This document shows positions 16,758 to 27,951 of a stretch of DNA of 64,000 nt, piece after piece (position 1 is the first letter of the stretch; each line of letters opens with the position of its first letter). Below the pieces are notes generated by a model. It did not search any database. It had not been told where the DNA came from and was given only the letters and a program-made list of their open reading frames with translations. Both the position numbers and the translations under genes were made by a program. Source of the stretch: Flavobacterium sp. LC2016-01 (GTDB lineage: Bacteria; Bacteroidota; Bacteroidia; Flavobacteriales; Flavobacteriaceae); the NCBI RefSeq assembly GCF_009711135.1, contig NZ_WMIC01000001.1, forward strand, positions 558,001-622,000, given 5' to 3'.

Positions 16758-18128
16758 TTAACTCAGTTTGAAATTCTTTTCAATTGCTTTAATCATTTCT
16801 CCAGCAACATCTTTATTTGTCGCGCCTTCAATTCCTTCAAGGCCTGGAGAAGAGTTTACTTCAAGCAATAATGGTCCTTTAGAAGAACGAATAATATCAA
16901 CTCCAGCTACTTTTAAGTCCATTGCTTTTGCGGCTTTAATAGCGATCTTTTTTTCTTCAGCCGTTACTTTGATTACTGATGCAGTTCCACCAAGATGAAT
17001 ATTGGCTCTGAACTCTCCCGGCATCGCTTCACGCTGAATAGCAGCAACTACTTTTCCGTCGATTACAAAACAGCGAATATCTTTTCCGTTAGCTTCTTTA
17101 ATGAATTCCTGAACTAAGATATTGGCATTTAAACTTTTAAAAGCATTTATAACACTTTCGGCTGCTTTCTTGGTTTCGGCTAAAACAACCCCTTTTCCTT
17201 GTGTTCCTTCTAATAACTTTACAATTAGAGGCGAACCTCCAACCATCTTAATTAAGTTGTCTGTATCAAGCGGAGAATTGGCAAATCCAGTTGTCGGAAT
17301 ATCAATCCCACTGTTTAATAACAATTGTAAAGAATATAATTTATCGCGAGATTGTGTTATGGCTGTAGCCGAGTTTAAAACGAAAACCTTCAAAGCCTCA
17401 AACTGACGCGTTAAAGCACATCCATAAAAAGTGATGCTTGGTCTAATTCTCGGAATAATAGCGTCAAATTGATTTAAGATTTTTCCGCCTCTGTAATGAA
17501 TTTCTGGAGTTTTGGCGTCCAGTTTCATATAACATTCTTTGATATTCAAAAAATGCATTTCATGGCCGCGCATTTCGCCGGCTTCCATGATTCTTTTATT
17601 GCTGTATAATTCTGGATTGCTGGCTAAAAGCCCAATTCGCAAACCAGAACTTGCTTTTTCTGAGTTTTGGTATAATTCTTTAAGAGATTCTGGTGTAGGT
17701 TGTCCCAATAGGTATTTTTCTTCTGGATCTACTAATACACGTCCGCTCATGGCTTCACGGCCTAAAAGCATTCTGAAACCCATTGAATCACGATTAGTCA
17801 AAGTCATTTCGATTGGCCATTTTGAATCACCAATTTTAATGTTTGTCTGAATTACATAACGATGTTCTCTAAAACCGCTTGAGCTTTTTACAATTCTTTT
17901 ATCAACCAGCGGCGCTTCGCAATGAATGATAGTTTTAATATTATTCTGAATTGGATTAATGTCAAATTTTACCCAATTAGCATCATTTTTTATAAAAGGA
18001 GCTATATTAATAGCGTGCATTGCCGAAGTTTTGGCACCAGAGTCGACACGAGCTTTAATCGTCGGGATTCCTAGTTCTGGAAATGAGCACCATTCTTCGC
18101 TGCCTAAAATGACTTTGTGTTGAAGCAT
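16758..18128 (-). CDS. Fusion of RimB-like retropepsin domain and RimK-like ATP-grasp ligase
   Basis: The 456-residue protein has two parts. Residues 1-150 match the RimB/PF05618 family: the aspartic-protease-like motif [10 protein letters not shown] is near residue 28, and L-G-R-E-A-M lies near 122. Residues 160-456 are a RimK-type ATP-grasp ligase with [22 protein letters not shown], and the metal site [11 protein letters not shown] near 427. RimK adds glutamates to ribosomal protein S6; RimB trims such tails. Normally these are separate genes. The target here is unknown. The gene stands alone between two terminators. Confidence 0.9.
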   Translation of the reverse strand: MLQHKVILGSEEWCSFPELGIPTIKARVDSGAKTSAMHAINIAPFIKNDANWVKFDINPIQNNIKTIIHCEAPLVDKRIVKSSSGFREHRYVIQTNIKIGDSKWPIEMTLTNRDSMGFRMLLGREAMSGRVLVDPEEKYLLGQPTPESLKELYQNSEKASSGLRIGLLASNPELYSNKRIMEAGEMRGHEMHFLNIKECYMKLDAKTPEIHYRGGKILNQFDAIIPRIRPSITFYGCALTRQFEALKVFVLNSATAITQSRDKLYSLQLLLNSGIDIPTTGFANSPLDTDNLIKMVGGSPLIVKLLEGTQGKGVVLAETKKAAESVINAFKSLNANILVQEFIKEANGKDIRCFVIDGKVVAAIQREAMPGEFRANIHLGGTASVIKVTAEEKKIAIKAAKAMDLKVAGVDIIRSSKGPLLLEVNSSPGLEGIEGATNKDVAGEMIKAIEKNFKLS

Positions 18129-18199
18129 ACGTTAATTTTTATTATAGAATTTAAATTCAAAAGTAGCTATTTGCTTTTACTAAAGATAGTAAATTATCT

Positions 18200-18239
18200 A
18201 AAAAAAACACCCGTTATGTTATGAAAACGTAACGGGTGT
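18200..18239 (-). terminator. clpC terminator
   Basis: ACACCCGTTA and TAACGGGTGT form a perfect 10-bp stem, followed on the minus strand by eight T. It is 28 bp past the clpC stop codon. Confidence 0.88.
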
Positions 18240-18267
18240 ATTATTTTTGGTATAAATTTTAAGTAAT

Positions 18268-20814
18268 TTATTGATTTGTCGGTTCTTCAGCTTTATGAAT
18301 TTCTACTGAAAGTTCCTGTGAGTCATCTTTTAAATCCATCATGATTTCGTCACCAGAATGTATTTTTGAAGTAATGATTTCTTCGGCTAACAAATCTTCA
18401 ACATATTTCTGAATTGCTCTTTTCAACGGTCTTGCACCAAATTGTCTGTCGAAACCTTTTTCAGCAATAAATGCTTTGGCTTTATCAGTCAAATTCAGTT
18501 TGTATCCTAATTCAGCAATACGTGAATAAAGTTTAGCAAGTTCAATATCGATAATCAAATCAATATCACCTTTTTCTAATGCATTAAATACAATTACGTC
18601 GTCAATTCTGTTTAAGAATTCGGGAGCAAAAGTTTTCTTCAAAGCATTTTCGATAATGCTTTTTGAGTTTTCATCAGCCTGAGCCACTTTTGCAGCAGTT
18701 CCGAATCCAACACCTTGTCCAAAATCTTTCAACTGGCGTGCACCAACGTTAGATGTCATGATAATGATCGTGTTTTTAAAGTCAATTTTACGACCTAAAC
18801 TATCTGTTAAATATCCGTCATCTAAAACCTGAAGCATCATATTGAATACATCTGGATGCGCTTTTTCGATCTCGTCTAAAAGAACAACACAATATGGTTT
18901 TCTACGAACTTTTTCAGTTAATTGTCCGCCTTCTTCATAACCAACGTATCCTGGAGGCGCTCCAACTAAACGAGAGATCGCAAATTTCTCCATGTATTCG
19001 CTCATGTCGATACGAACTAACGCATCTTCAGAATCGAATAATTCTTTTGCTAATACTTTTGCTAATTGTGTTTTACCAACTCCAGTCTGACCTAAGAAAA
19101 TAAACGAACCAATTGGTTTGTTAGGATCTTTAAGTCCGGCTCTGTTACGCTGAATAGAACGTGCAATTTTAAGAACAGCTTCATTCTGTCCAATTACTTT
19201 ATTCTGAATCAATTCAGGTAATTTCGCCAATTTATTGCTTTCTGTTTGAGCAATTCTGTTAACAGGAATTCCAGTCATCATCGAAACAACATCGGCTACA
19301 TTATCTTCTGTAACTTCGATTCTGTTGTTTTTAGAATCTTCTTCCCATTGTTCTTGAGCAACAGCAAGATCTTTTTCGATGCGTTTTTCATCGTCGCGAA
19401 GTTTGGCAGCCTCTTCATATTTTTGTTTTTTGACTACCATGTTTTTATTTTCACGAACTTCCTCCAATTGACGCTCTAAATCAAGAATTTGTTTAGGAAC
19501 ATCAATATTAGTGATGTGAACACGAGATCCAGCTTCGTCCATTGCATCGATCGCTTTGTCTGGTAAGAAACGCTCAGACATATATCTGTTTGTTAATTTC
19601 ACACAGGCTTCAATTGCTTCCTGAGTATAAGTAACATTATGGTGGTCTTCGTATTTGTCTTTTACGTTGTTCAAAATAGCAATAGTTTCTTCAACAGAAG
19701 TTGGTTCAACGATTACTTTTTGGAAACGTCTTTCTAACGCACCATCTTTTTCAATATATTGTCTGTACTCATCAAGAGTAGTAGCACCGATACATTGAAT
19801 TTCGCCTCTTGCTAAAGCAGGTTTGAACATGTTTGAAGCATCAAGCGAACCAGTTGCTCCTCCAGCACCTACAATAGTATGGATTTCATCAATGAAAAGA
19901 ATAATATCGTCATTTTTCTCAAGCTCGTTCATTACGGCTTTCATTCTTTCCTCAAATTGTCCTCTGTATTTTGTTCCGGCAACTAAGCTGGCTAAATCCA
20001 GTGTTACAACACGCTTGTGGAAAAGAATACGAGACACTTTCTTTTGAATGATGCGCAAAGCCAGTCCTTCTGCAATAGCAGACTTACCAACTCCAGGCTC
20101 TCCAATAAGAAGCGGGTTGTTCTTTTTTCTTCGGCTTAAAATTTGAGAAACGCGTTCAATTTCTTTTTCGCGTCCTACGACAGGATCTAGTTTTCCTTCT
20201 TCCGCCATTTCTGTTAAATCTCTCCCAAAATTATCTAACACCGGAGTCTTAGATTTTTTGTTTGACTTATTGGCGGGATTATTAAAACTGCTTTCTTTAA
20301 GACTGTCATCTTGTCCTGAATCGTCATTGTATGACTCATTTCTTGGCAAGTTTTCTAAAAATTCTTCTTCGTTTGGCGTCATGTTTAGATATTGTTCTTT
20401 AGCTATGTCATAATCTATTTTTAGCTTATTCAATAGCTTGGTTGTTGGATCGTTTTCGTTTCGTAAGATGCATAAAAGCAGGTGAGCCGTGCTGATCGAC
20501 GAGCTCTGAAATACTTTAGCTTCAAGAAAGGTTGTCTTAAGGGCTCTTTCGGCCTGGCGTGTAAGATGAAGGTTTTTCTTTTCAGTGTTTATCTCAATGC
20601 TGTGATTGGCTGGACTCAGTATTTCTACTTTCCTGCGTAAATGATCTAAATCAACTGCTAGGTTATTAAGTATATGAATAGCTTTTCCGTTACCATCTCT
20701 TAAAATGCCTAGCATCAGATGTTCAGTACCAATAAAGTCGTGCCCTAGACGCAGTGCTTCTTCCTTACTGTATGTAATAACATCTTTTACTCTTGGTGAA
20801 AAATTATCATCCAT
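18268..20814 (-). CDS. clpC: ClpC-type ATP-dependent unfoldase
   Basis: An 848-residue Hsp100 protein. Two Clp-N repeats occupy residues 1-145. AAA domain 1 has Walker A G-E-P-G-V-G-K-S near 240 and Walker [13 protein letters not shown]-type helical segment lies at about 430-475 ([11 protein letters not shown]). AAA domain 2 has Walker A G-Q-T-G-V-G-K-T and V-V-L-L-D-E-I-E. The middle domain is short, as in ClpC and unlike ClpB. It feeds unfolded proteins to ClpP under stress. ClpP and adaptor genes are not in the window. It is divergent from gyrA with a 258-bp A+T-rich gap. Confidence 0.94.
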   Translation of the reverse strand: MDDNFSPRVKDVITYSKEEALRLGHDFIGTEHLMLGILRDGNGKAIHILNNLAVDLDHLRRKVEILSPANHSIEINTEKKNLHLTRQAERALKTTFLEAKVFQSSSISTAHLLLCILRNENDPTTKLLNKLKIDYDIAKEQYLNMTPNEEEFLENLPRNESYNDDSGQDDSLKESSFNNPANKSNKKSKTPVLDNFGRDLTEMAEEGKLDPVVGREKEIERVSQILSRRKKNNPLLIGEPGVGKSAIAEGLALRIIQKKVSRILFHKRVVTLDLASLVAGTKYRGQFEERMKAVMNELEKNDDIILFIDEIHTIVGAGGATGSLDASNMFKPALARGEIQCIGATTLDEYRQYIEKDGALERRFQKVIVEPTSVEETIAILNNVKDKYEDHHNVTYTQEAIEACVKLTNRYMSERFLPDKAIDAMDEAGSRVHITNIDVPKQILDLERQLEEVRENKNMVVKKQKYEEAAKLRDDEKRIEKDLAVAQEQWEEDSKNNRIEVTEDNVADVVSMMTGIPVNRIAQTESNKLAKLPELIQNKVIGQNEAVLKIARSIQRNRAGLKDPNKPIGSFIFLGQTGVGKTQLAKVLAKELFDSEDALVRIDMSEYMEKFAISRLVGAPPGYVGYEEGGQLTEKVRRKPYCVVLLDEIEKAHPDVFNMMLQVLDDGYLTDSLGRKIDFKNTIIIMTSNVGARQLKDFGQGVGFGTAAKVAQADENSKSIIENALKKTFAPEFLNRIDDVIVFNALEKGDIDLIIDIELAKLYSRIAELGYKLNLTDKAKAFIAEKGFDRQFGARPLKRAIQKYVEDLLAEEIITSKIHSGDEIMMDLKDDSQELSVEIHKAEEPTNQ

Positions 20815-21072
20815 AATATATAATTCGATATGTAAATTTAATTATTTACTGGTTGAAAAACAAAAATCATACCCATTGATATCTGCTGTCAGCTAATTGA
20901 CAAAAAAAATAACAATAAAAGAGTTAAAAAACGCTTAATTTATTAACTAAAAGACAAAATAAAGTTGTTAATAAATCATTGAAATAAGTGTAAGGAAATA
21001 GCTGAAAAAATTTCAAAAAAACGTATCTTGGCACGCTTTGAAACTAATATAATTATTTAAACATAACAACTT

Positions 21073-23718
21073 ATGTCTGAAGGAGAAAAGTTAATTCCTA
21101 TTAACATTGAGGATGAAATGAAATCAGCTTACATCGATTATTCGATGTCAGTAATCGTATCGAGAGCACTTCCGGATGTTAGAGATGGCTTAAAACCAGT
21201 GCACCGAAGAGTTCTTTATGGAATGTATGATTTAGGTGTAACTTCAAGATCTGCCCACAAAAAATCTGCAAGAATCGTAGGAGAGGTTCTGGGTAAGTAT
21301 CACCCACACGGAGATACTTCAGTTTATGATGCAATGGTTCGTATGGCTCAAGAATGGAGTATGCGTTATTTATTAGTTGATGGTCAAGGTAACTTTGGTT
21401 CTGTTGATGGCGATAGTCCTGCAGCAATGCGTTATACTGAGGCCAGAATGCGTAAAATATCTGAGGATATTATGGCAGACATCGAAAAAGAAACAGTTGA
21501 TTTTCAATTGAACTTTGATGATACTTTATATGAGCCAAAAGTAATGCCAACAAGAGTTCCTACTTTGTTAGTAAATGGAGCAACCGGTATTGCAGTTGGT
21601 ATGGCGACAAATATGCCACCTCACAATTTAACGGAAGTTATCAATGGTACATTAGCATATCTAGATAATAACGATATTGAAATAGACGAATTAATTACGC
21701 ATGTAAAAGCTCCAGATTTTCCAACTGGAGGTGTAATATATGGATACGAAGGTGTTCGTGAAGCTTTCAAAACAGGAAGAGGCCGTATTGTAATGCGTGC
21801 AAAAGTTGGTTTTGAAGAAGTTGACGGTAGAGAATGTATCATTGTTACTGAGATTCCTTATCAGGTTAACAAAGCCGAAATGATCAAACGTACGGCAGAT
21901 TTAGTTAACGATAAAAAAATCGAAGGTATTGCCAATATCCGTGACGAGTCGGATAGAAATGGTATGCGTATCGTTTATATCTTAAAACGTGATGCAACGC
22001 CAAACGTAGTTTTAAATACCTTATATAAATTCACTTCATTACAATCTTCTTTCAGTGTAAACAATATTGCATTGGTAAAAGGCCGCCCACAAATGTTGAA
22101 TCTGAAAGATATGATTCACTATTTTATTGAGCACCGTCATGATGTTGTGGTAAGAAGAACGCAGTTTGAATTGCGTAAAGCGGAAGAAAGAGCTCATATT
22201 TTAGAAGGTTTAATTATTGCTTCTGATAATATTGATGAAGTAATTGCGTTAATCAGAGGGTCTAAAAATACAGATGAAGCAAGAGAAAAATTAATCGAAA
22301 GATTTAAGTTATCAGATATTCAAGCTCGTGCGATTGTTGAGATGCGTCTACGTCAGTTAACTGGACTGGAGCAGGATAAATTAAGAGCTGAGTTTGAAGA
22401 ATTAATGAAGTTAATCGAGCATTTGAAAGCTTTATTAGCAGATGTTAATTTAAGAACAGATTTGATTAAAGAAGAATTAATTGAAATTCGCGATAAATAT
22501 GGCGATGCTCGTCGTTCTCAAATTGAATATTCTGGTGGAGATGTAAGTATAGAAGACTTAATTGCTGATGAAAATGTGGTAATTACGATTTCTCATGCAG
22601 GTTATATCAAACGTACAAACTTAACAGAATATAAAACTCAAAATAGAGGTGGAGTTGGGCAAAAAAGTGCTGGAACAAGAGATCAGGATTTCCTTGAACA
22701 TATGTTCGTTGCAACTAACCATCAATATATGATGTTCTTTACACAAAAAGGAAAATGTTTCTGGATGCGTGTTTATGAAATTCCGGAAGGAAGCAAAACG
22801 GCAAAAGGTAGAGCAATTCAAAACTTAGTGAACATTGAAAGTGATGATAAAGTAAAAGCTTTCATTTGTACACAAGATTTAAAAGATAAGGATTATATCA
22901 ACAGTCATAACCTTGTAATGGTTACCAAACAAGGCCAGGTTAAGAAAACTTCTTTAGAGAAATATTCTAAACCTCGTGTAAATGGTGTTGCTGCAATTAC
23001 AATTAAAGAAGGTGATGAGTTACTTGGGGCGCAATTAACTGACGGAGAAAGCCAAATCATTCTGGCAGTTAAATCTGGTAAGTTAGTTCGTTTTGAAGAA
23101 ACTAAAACGCGTCCGATGGGAAGAACAGCTTCTGGAGTTCGCGGTATTACTTTAAAAGATGATACTGATGAAGTAATTGGTATGGTAACTGTTGGTAAAA
23201 ATGATGTTAACGATTCTCAAATTTTGGTTGTAACTGAAAACGGATACGGTAAACGTACTAAATTAGTTGACGAAGATGGAGAAGATGTTTACAGAATTAC
23301 AAACCGTGGAGGTAAAGGGGTTAAAACGCTTAATATTACGGAAAAAACAGGTAAGTTGATTTCAATCAGCGCTGTAACAGATGCTGATGATTTAATGATT
23401 ATCAACAAATCAGGATTGACAATCAGAATGGCGATTGAGGATTTACGTGTTATGGGACGTGCTACTCAAGGTGTTAGATTAATCAATTTAAAAGGGAAAG
23501 ATTCTATCGCGGCAGTGACAAAAGTTATGAAAGATGATGCCGAAGAAGTTGTTGTTGACGAAGATGGAAATGTTGTTGAGTCTGCAATCGAAAGAGTTAA
23601 GCCAGATCTTGATGAAGTTCTTGAAGATGACGGAACAGCAGATGATGACGATGATGACGCTAATGATGTAGTTGAAGACGAAGAAGAGGAATCTGATGAG
23701 GAGGAATCTGAAGAATAA
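21073..23718 (+). CDS. gyrA: DNA gyrase subunit A
   Basis: An 881-residue breaking-rejoining subunit of type II topoisomerase. The catalytic Tyr121 is in A-A-M-R-Y-T-E. The quinolone region reads [10 protein letters not shown] with Thr82 and Asp86, equivalent to E. coli Ser83 and Asp87. The C-terminal beta-pinwheel contains the GyrA box R-G-G-K-G near residue 745, which separates it from ParC. The last 50 residues are a strongly acidic tail (runs of Asp and Glu). It is separated from the next gene by 43 bp and probably read through into it. Confidence 0.97.
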   Translation: MSEGEKLIPINIEDEMKSAYIDYSMSVIVSRALPDVRDGLKPVHRRVLYGMYDLGVTSRSAHKKSARIVGEVLGKYHPHGDTSVYDAMVRMAQEWSMRYLLVDGQGNFGSVDGDSPAAMRYTEARMRKISEDIMADIEKETVDFQLNFDDTLYEPKVMPTRVPTLLVNGATGIAVGMATNMPPHNLTEVINGTLAYLDNNDIEIDELITHVKAPDFPTGGVIYGYEGVREAFKTGRGRIVMRAKVGFEEVDGRECIIVTEIPYQVNKAEMIKRTADLVNDKKIEGIANIRDESDRNGMRIVYILKRDATPNVVLNTLYKFTSLQSSFSVNNIALVKGRPQMLNLKDMIHYFIEHRHDVVVRRTQFELRKAEERAHILEGLIIASDNIDEVIALIRGSKNTDEAREKLIERFKLSDIQARAIVEMRLRQLTGLEQDKLRAEFEELMKLIEHLKALLADVNLRTDLIKEELIEIRDKYGDARRSQIEYSGGDVSIEDLIADENVVITISHAGYIKRTNLTEYKTQNRGGVGQKSAGTRDQDFLEHMFVATNHQYMMFFTQKGKCFWMRVYEIPEGSKTAKGRAIQNLVNIESDDKVKAFICTQDLKDKDYINSHNLVMVTKQGQVKKTSLEKYSKPRVNGVAAITIKEGDELLGAQLTDGESQIILAVKSGKLVRFEETKTRPMGRTASGVRGITLKDDTDEVIGMVTVGKNDVNDSQILVVTENGYGKRTKLVDEDGEDVYRITNRGGKGVKTLNITEKTGKLISISAVTDADDLMIINKSGLTIRMAIEDLRVMGRATQGVRLINLKGKDSIAAVTKVMKDDAEEVVVDEDGNVVESAIERVKPDLDEVLEDDGTADDDDDDANDVVEDEEEESDEEESEE

Positions 23719-23761
23719 TAAAAAAAAAGGAAATTAAAATTAAATACACAAATTGAACATT

Positions 23762-25030
23762 ATGAAAAGTAAATATGTATTACTTGCTTCAGCATTATTG
23801 ATTTCAGCAGCAACTTTTGCTCAGAAAGATCAAATCAAAAGTGCTGAAAAAGCGCTAAAAAGCGGCGACGCACAAGGAGCAATTGCAATATTGAAAGATG
23901 CTGAAAACTTAGTAACAAATGCTAAAGATGTTGAACAAGCACAATACTATTTTGTAAAAGGTAATGCTTTCTTAGATTTAGCAAATAAAAAAGTTGACGA
24001 AAGCAAAAACTTGACTGCTGCAGCTGAAAGCTACAAAACACTGATTGATGTTGAAAAAACATCTGGAAAACAGAAGTATTCAACTCAAGCTGCTGCTTCA
24101 ATTACTGAGATTAAAGGAAAATTAATCAATTCAGCTATTGCTGACTCTCAGGCTAATAAGCATACAGAAAGTGCTAAAAAATTGTACGATGCTTATTTAT
24201 TAGATAAAAACGATACAATTAATTTATACTATGCAGCTTCTACCGCTGTAAATGCGCAGGATTATGATGCTGCATTGCCAATGTATGAAGAATTGAAAAA
24301 ATTAAATTATTCTGGAAAAGGAACTCTTTTTACTGCAGTAAACAAGATTTCTGGAAGCGAAGATGGTTTTAGTAATGCAAAAGACAGAGATTTAGCTGTA
24401 AAATTAGGAACTCACGAAAAACCTAAAACGGAAGCAGTTCCTTCTAAAAGAGGTGAGATTTACAAAAACTTAGCTTTAATTTTAGTTCAAAAAGGAAAAA
24501 CTGAAGAAGCTAAAAAAGCAATTGCTGATGCAAGAAAAACAAATCCAGATGATAGTTCTTTGATTCTTACTGAAGCTAATTTATATCTAGAAACTAAAGA
24601 TTTTGAAACTTACAAAAAATTAGTAAACGAAGCTTTAGAAAAAGATCCAACTAATGCTGATTTGATTTTTAACTTAGGAGTTATCAGTGCTGGTGCAAAA
24701 AATAATGTTGACGCTGAGAAATACTATACAAAAGCAATCGAAATTAAACCTGATTATGTAAATGCTTATATTAATCTTGCTGCTTTAAAATTAGAAGCTG
24801 AAAAACCAATCATTGACGAAATGAATAAGTTAGGTACTTCAGCGAAAGATATGAAGCGTTATGATGTATTAAAAGCACAAAGAGAAGGTGTTTTCAAAAG
24901 CGTAATTCCTTACCTTAAAAAAGCTAACGAATTAGATCCACAAAACGAAGATGTTAAAAAAACATTGCTAGGGGTTTACAGTGCTCTTGAAATGACTGCT
25001 GAAGCTAAAGCTTTAAAAGCTAAAGGATAA
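23762..25030 (+). CDS. Secreted or periplasmic TPR-repeat protein
   Basis: The 422-residue protein has a signal peptide (MKSKYVLLASALLISAATFA-Q) and tetratricopeptide repeats through most of its length. The clearest are at about 255-370, for example A-D-L-I-F-N-L-G-V-I-S-A-G and A-E-K-Y-Y-T-K-A-I-E-I-K-P. The ATG at 23762 is chosen over an in-frame TTG at 23753 because the signal peptide starts there. It is probably a scaffold for an envelope complex; partner unknown. It lies 43 bp behind gyrA and ends at a strong terminator. Confidence 0.88.
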   Translation: MKSKYVLLASALLISAATFAQKDQIKSAEKALKSGDAQGAIAILKDAENLVTNAKDVEQAQYYFVKGNAFLDLANKKVDESKNLTAAAESYKTLIDVEKTSGKQKYSTQAAASITEIKGKLINSAIADSQANKHTESAKKLYDAYLLDKNDTINLYYAASTAVNAQDYDAALPMYEELKKLNYSGKGTLFTAVNKISGSEDGFSNAKDRDLAVKLGTHEKPKTEAVPSKRGEIYKNLALILVQKGKTEEAKKAIADARKTNPDDSSLILTEANLYLETKDFETYKKLVNEALEKDPTNADLIFNLGVISAGAKNNVDAEKYYTKAIEIKPDYVNAYINLAALKLEAEKPIIDEMNKLGTSAKDMKRYDVLKAQREGVFKSVIPYLKKANELDPQNEDVKKTLLGVYSALEMTAEAKALKAKG

Positions 25031-25048
25031 TAAAAATTCTGAATTCAT

Positions 25049-25084
25049 AAAAAAAACCATCCGTCTTGGCGGATGGTTTTTTTT
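25049..25084. terminator. Bidirectional terminator between TPR gene and osmC
   Basis: AAAACCATCCG and CGGATGGTTTT pair around a six-base loop, with A and T runs on both sides. It serves the two convergent genes. Confidence 0.9.
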
Positions 25085-25101
25085 ATGCAATAAAGTCTCA
25101 A

Positions 25102-25521
25102 TTAACTTTCTAAAGTTACATTCAGTGTTATTGTGGTATTTAGAAGCTTTGAAATTGGACAAATTTCCTTTGCTTTTGCAGCTGCTGCGTTAAATTCTTC
25201 TGAAGAAATTGAAGGAACTTTTCCTTTTAGTTCCAAGTGAATTAATGTTATTGTTCCATCTTCAAAAGTTACAGTCGCTTCTGTAGTTAAATTATCAGCT
25301 GTAAAACCTCCTTCATTCAGCAAAAAACTTAATTGCATCGTAAAACAGCCTGAATGCGCTGCTGCAATAAGTTCCTCAGGATTTGTTCCTACGCCATCAG
25401 CAAATCTTGTTTTAAAGGATAACTGTGCATTGTCTAAAGTTGTACTTTGTGTACTTATCGTTCCTTTTCCTTCCATCCCGGTTCCTTGCCAGTTGGCGTG
25501 CGCTTTTCTAGTAAATTTCAT
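25102..25521 (-). CDS. OsmC-family peroxiredoxin
   Basis: A 139-residue protein of the OsmC/Ohr fold. The two reactive cysteines are in A-H-S-G-C-F-T-M (near residue 59) and A-K-E-I-C-P-I-S-K (near 121), the spacing used by OsmC and Ohr thiol peroxidases that reduce organic hydroperoxides. The start motif K-A-H-A-N-W-Q-G-T-G and the phrase N-P-E-E-L-I-A-A-A-H-S-G-C point to the OsmC branch rather than Ohr. Cytoplasmic. Confidence 0.92.
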   Translation of the reverse strand: MKFTRKAHANWQGTGMEGKGTISTQSTTLDNAQLSFKTRFADGVGTNPEELIAAAHSGCFTMQLSFLLNEGGFTADNLTTEATVTFEDGTITLIHLELKGKVPSISSEEFNAAAAKAKEICPISKLLNTTITLNVTLES

Positions 25522-25586
25522 TATTTAAGTATTTTGAGTTAATAAAACATTTTTAAAGTGTTGATTGTCAATTACAATCAATCTAT

Positions 25587-25594
25587 CAAATATA
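25587..25594 (-). promoter_or_regulatory. Possible osmC promoter -7 box
   Basis: Minus-strand TATATTTG matches TAnnTTTG and lies about 65 bp before the start codon. A -33 box at the usual distance is not evident. Confidence 0.35.
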
Positions 25595-25646
25595 AGCATT
25601 ATTTTGAAGTATTGTTTTATCAATTTGTTACCAGAAAGTGAAATGC

Positions 25647-25688
25647 AAAAAAAAAAGAGGTGTAATGAATTATTTCATTACACCTCTT
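25647..25688 (-). terminator. Terminator of the DUF349 gene
   Basis: AAGAGGTGTAATGA pairs with TCATTACACCTCTT, followed on the minus strand by a run of ten T. Confidence 0.9.
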
Positions 25689-25709
25689 GTATTTATTTAA
25701 AATCGAGTT

Positions 25710-27704
25710 TTACTCTTGGTTTAAATTGCGAAGCTGCTTTAACTTGTCTTTCCATACATCAAGACTTTCCTTGTGAATTGCAATGTTTTTACGGACTTCA
25801 AGAACAATTGAATTTTCTTTTTTAGCGTTTTTAGTATTTGTAAAAAACTGAATGTTATTTTCTAATTGGAAAATTTCATTTTGAACTTCTTCAATTTTAC
25901 GCATTATAAAGATTTTCTCATTGTCTAGTTTACGTGTATCGTTGCTTTCCGATAAAGTGTCAAGACGGTTTGAAAAACGCATCATTTCGCTTTCTTTTTT
26001 GCTTAAACTTAATTTTTCAAAAAGAGCATCCAGAATTTTGTTGAATTTCCCTTCAATATGACGTCTTGAAAAAGGAACTTTACCGTAGCTTTTCCAGATT
26101 TCAATATGCTGTTTTATAGCGTCTAAGTCGGTTTTATGATCGCCCGTAAGCTGATAGGCTCTCAAGATGTCCAAATACGCTTTTTTGTTGTCAAAAGCAG
26201 TTACTTCGTCTTGGTTTTCTTCAGATTTATGCTCTTTTAATTTGTCAAAATAATGGTTGCAGGCGTCTTTAAATTCTTTCCAGATTTTATCTGAATATTT
26301 TTTAGGAACATGACCAATTTGTTTCCACTCTTCCTGAATTTGCTTCATAATTGGAGTAGTGCTGCTAAAATCAGTGCTTTCTTGTAATTCTTTAGCTTTT
26401 GCAACCAAAGCCATTTTTTTATTTAAATTGTCGTTTTGGTCTTTTTTAATGTCTTTGTAAAACGAGTTTTTAAATGAATTAAAGTTTCTTACTGCTGTTT
26501 TAAAAGCAGACCAAGTTTCTTCATTTACTTCTGAAGGTACTTTTCCAGCTGCAAAAAACTCATTTCTAAGTGCTTCTACTTTTTGAATTTGTACAAGCCA
26601 TTGCGAATGAGAATTTACTTTTTCGGTTCCTAAAACTTCAATTTTGCCAATGATTTCTTTTTTGATTTCAAGATTCTGCTGTTCATTAGCTCTTTGGCTT
26701 TCAAACAATATTTCTCTTTTGTCATGTATTTTTTTGGTCAGTTCGCTAAATTTATTCCAGATAACATCACGATGTTCTTTAGAAACTGGTCCAATATCTT
26801 CTTTCCAGATTCTGTGCAAATCCTGCAATTCACGGAAAGCTTTACTGATATCAGTTTCATTGGCTAATTCTTCAACGCGTGTGATGATTTTTTGTTTTTG
26901 TTCCAAATTATATTTGAAATCTAAATCCCTCGCTTCACGGTCTAAATGCAGATAATCATAAAAATTCTCTACATGAAAATGATAATTATTCCAAACGTGA
27001 TTGTATTTGTCTTTTGGAATCGCACCAGCATTTTTCCATCTTTCTCTTAAGTCATTAAAATGTTTAAGAGTATCTTTAATATTTTCCTGCGGATTGATAA
27101 GTTCTTTTAATTCCTCAACAATAGCCAGTCTATTTTCTAAATTTGTTTTTAGATTACTCTGTAAGTGTTTAAAGTGAACGTTTCTTTTTTCTCTGAAAAC
27201 ATTGTAATATTCGTCAAATTTTGATTTTAAAGGAGAATGATATTCAAACTCTTCATTTGGATCTTGTTTTGAAGCGTTGAATTCTTCTCTTTTTTCTTCA
27301 ATCAAGTGATTGTATTGCAGCAAAAATGACTTTTTAATTTCTTCAATATGATCTTTTACAGACATTACTTTGTCTGTTTGAATCAGCTTTCTTAATTCAT
27401 CTACAAGTGCATCTAATGAAAAAGTATCGTAATCCTGCATAGGAATATCATGACGCTCTTTCAGCGTTTCATCTTCACTTTCTTCTGCATTAGAATTTGT
27501 AATGGCATCTAACGCATCTTGATGATCGTCTTCTTCGGTACCGGCTGTATTTTCTGCTATTGTTTCCGTTTCAGAAACTGGATTTTCAGCAGTTGTATCC
27601 GTACCCAATGTTTCATCAATTGCGTTTTCTTGAATAGAATCTGTAGTTTCGATTTCTAATTTTCCGTCTGCTTCTTGCAGGTTATCATTCTTTTCTTCTA
27701 ACAT
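25710..27704 (-). CDS. DUF349-repeat coiled-coil protein
   Basis: The 664-residue, highly charged cytosolic protein has an acidic low-complexity N-terminus (residues 1-95, Glu/Asp/Thr-rich). About five copies of the DUF349 helical repeat follow, each with a W-x-x-x-G-x-(I/V)-P-(K/S) signature: W-K-N-A-G-A-I-P-K, W-K-E-D-I-G-P-V-S, A-A-G-K-V-P-S, W-K-Q-I-G-H-V-P-K, W-K-S-Y-G-K-V-P-F. The C-terminal 80 residues look coiled-coil. DUF349 proteins occur widely but have no settled role. It is a single gene with its own terminator. Confidence 0.9.
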   Translation of the reverse strand: MLEEKNDNLQEADGKLEIETTDSIQENAIDETLGTDTTAENPVSETETIAENTAGTEEDDHQDALDAITNSNAEESEDETLKERHDIPMQDYDTFSLDALVDELRKLIQTDKVMSVKDHIEEIKKSFLLQYNHLIEEKREEFNASKQDPNEEFEYHSPLKSKFDEYYNVFREKRNVHFKHLQSNLKTNLENRLAIVEELKELINPQENIKDTLKHFNDLRERWKNAGAIPKDKYNHVWNNYHFHVENFYDYLHLDREARDLDFKYNLEQKQKIITRVEELANETDISKAFRELQDLHRIWKEDIGPVSKEHRDVIWNKFSELTKKIHDKREILFESQRANEQQNLEIKKEIIGKIEVLGTEKVNSHSQWLVQIQKVEALRNEFFAAGKVPSEVNEETWSAFKTAVRNFNSFKNSFYKDIKKDQNDNLNKKMALVAKAKELQESTDFSSTTPIMKQIQEEWKQIGHVPKKYSDKIWKEFKDACNHYFDKLKEHKSEENQDEVTAFDNKKAYLDILRAYQLTGDHKTDLDAIKQHIEIWKSYGKVPFSRRHIEGKFNKILDALFEKLSLSKKESEMMRFSNRLDTLSESNDTRKLDNEKIFIMRKIEEVQNEIFQLENNIQFFTNTKNAKKENSIVLEVRKNIAIHKESLDVWKDKLKQLRNLNQE

Positions 27705-27951
27705 CTTAAATGTATAAGGTTTGTACTTTAAACAGTGCGAAAGATAGTAAAGGTGTTTCTAAATACAAAATAAATCACTTGTTTATGCTTTATTTTACGA
27801 TGAAATTCTTATTCTTTACTCTGTTTTGTAAGTATGATATCTTAAATTTTTACTTTTTCTTTGAATGAAACATAAATTTGAATTTCTTATAATTTTTAGA
27901 AAAAGAGATGAAAAACGATGTTGTCGATCTAAATTTATTGTATTTCTGAAA

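Noticed and set aside
23753..23761. TTG start for the TPR protein
   Set aside because: The ATG at 23762 begins the signal peptide; the three extra residues do not fit it.
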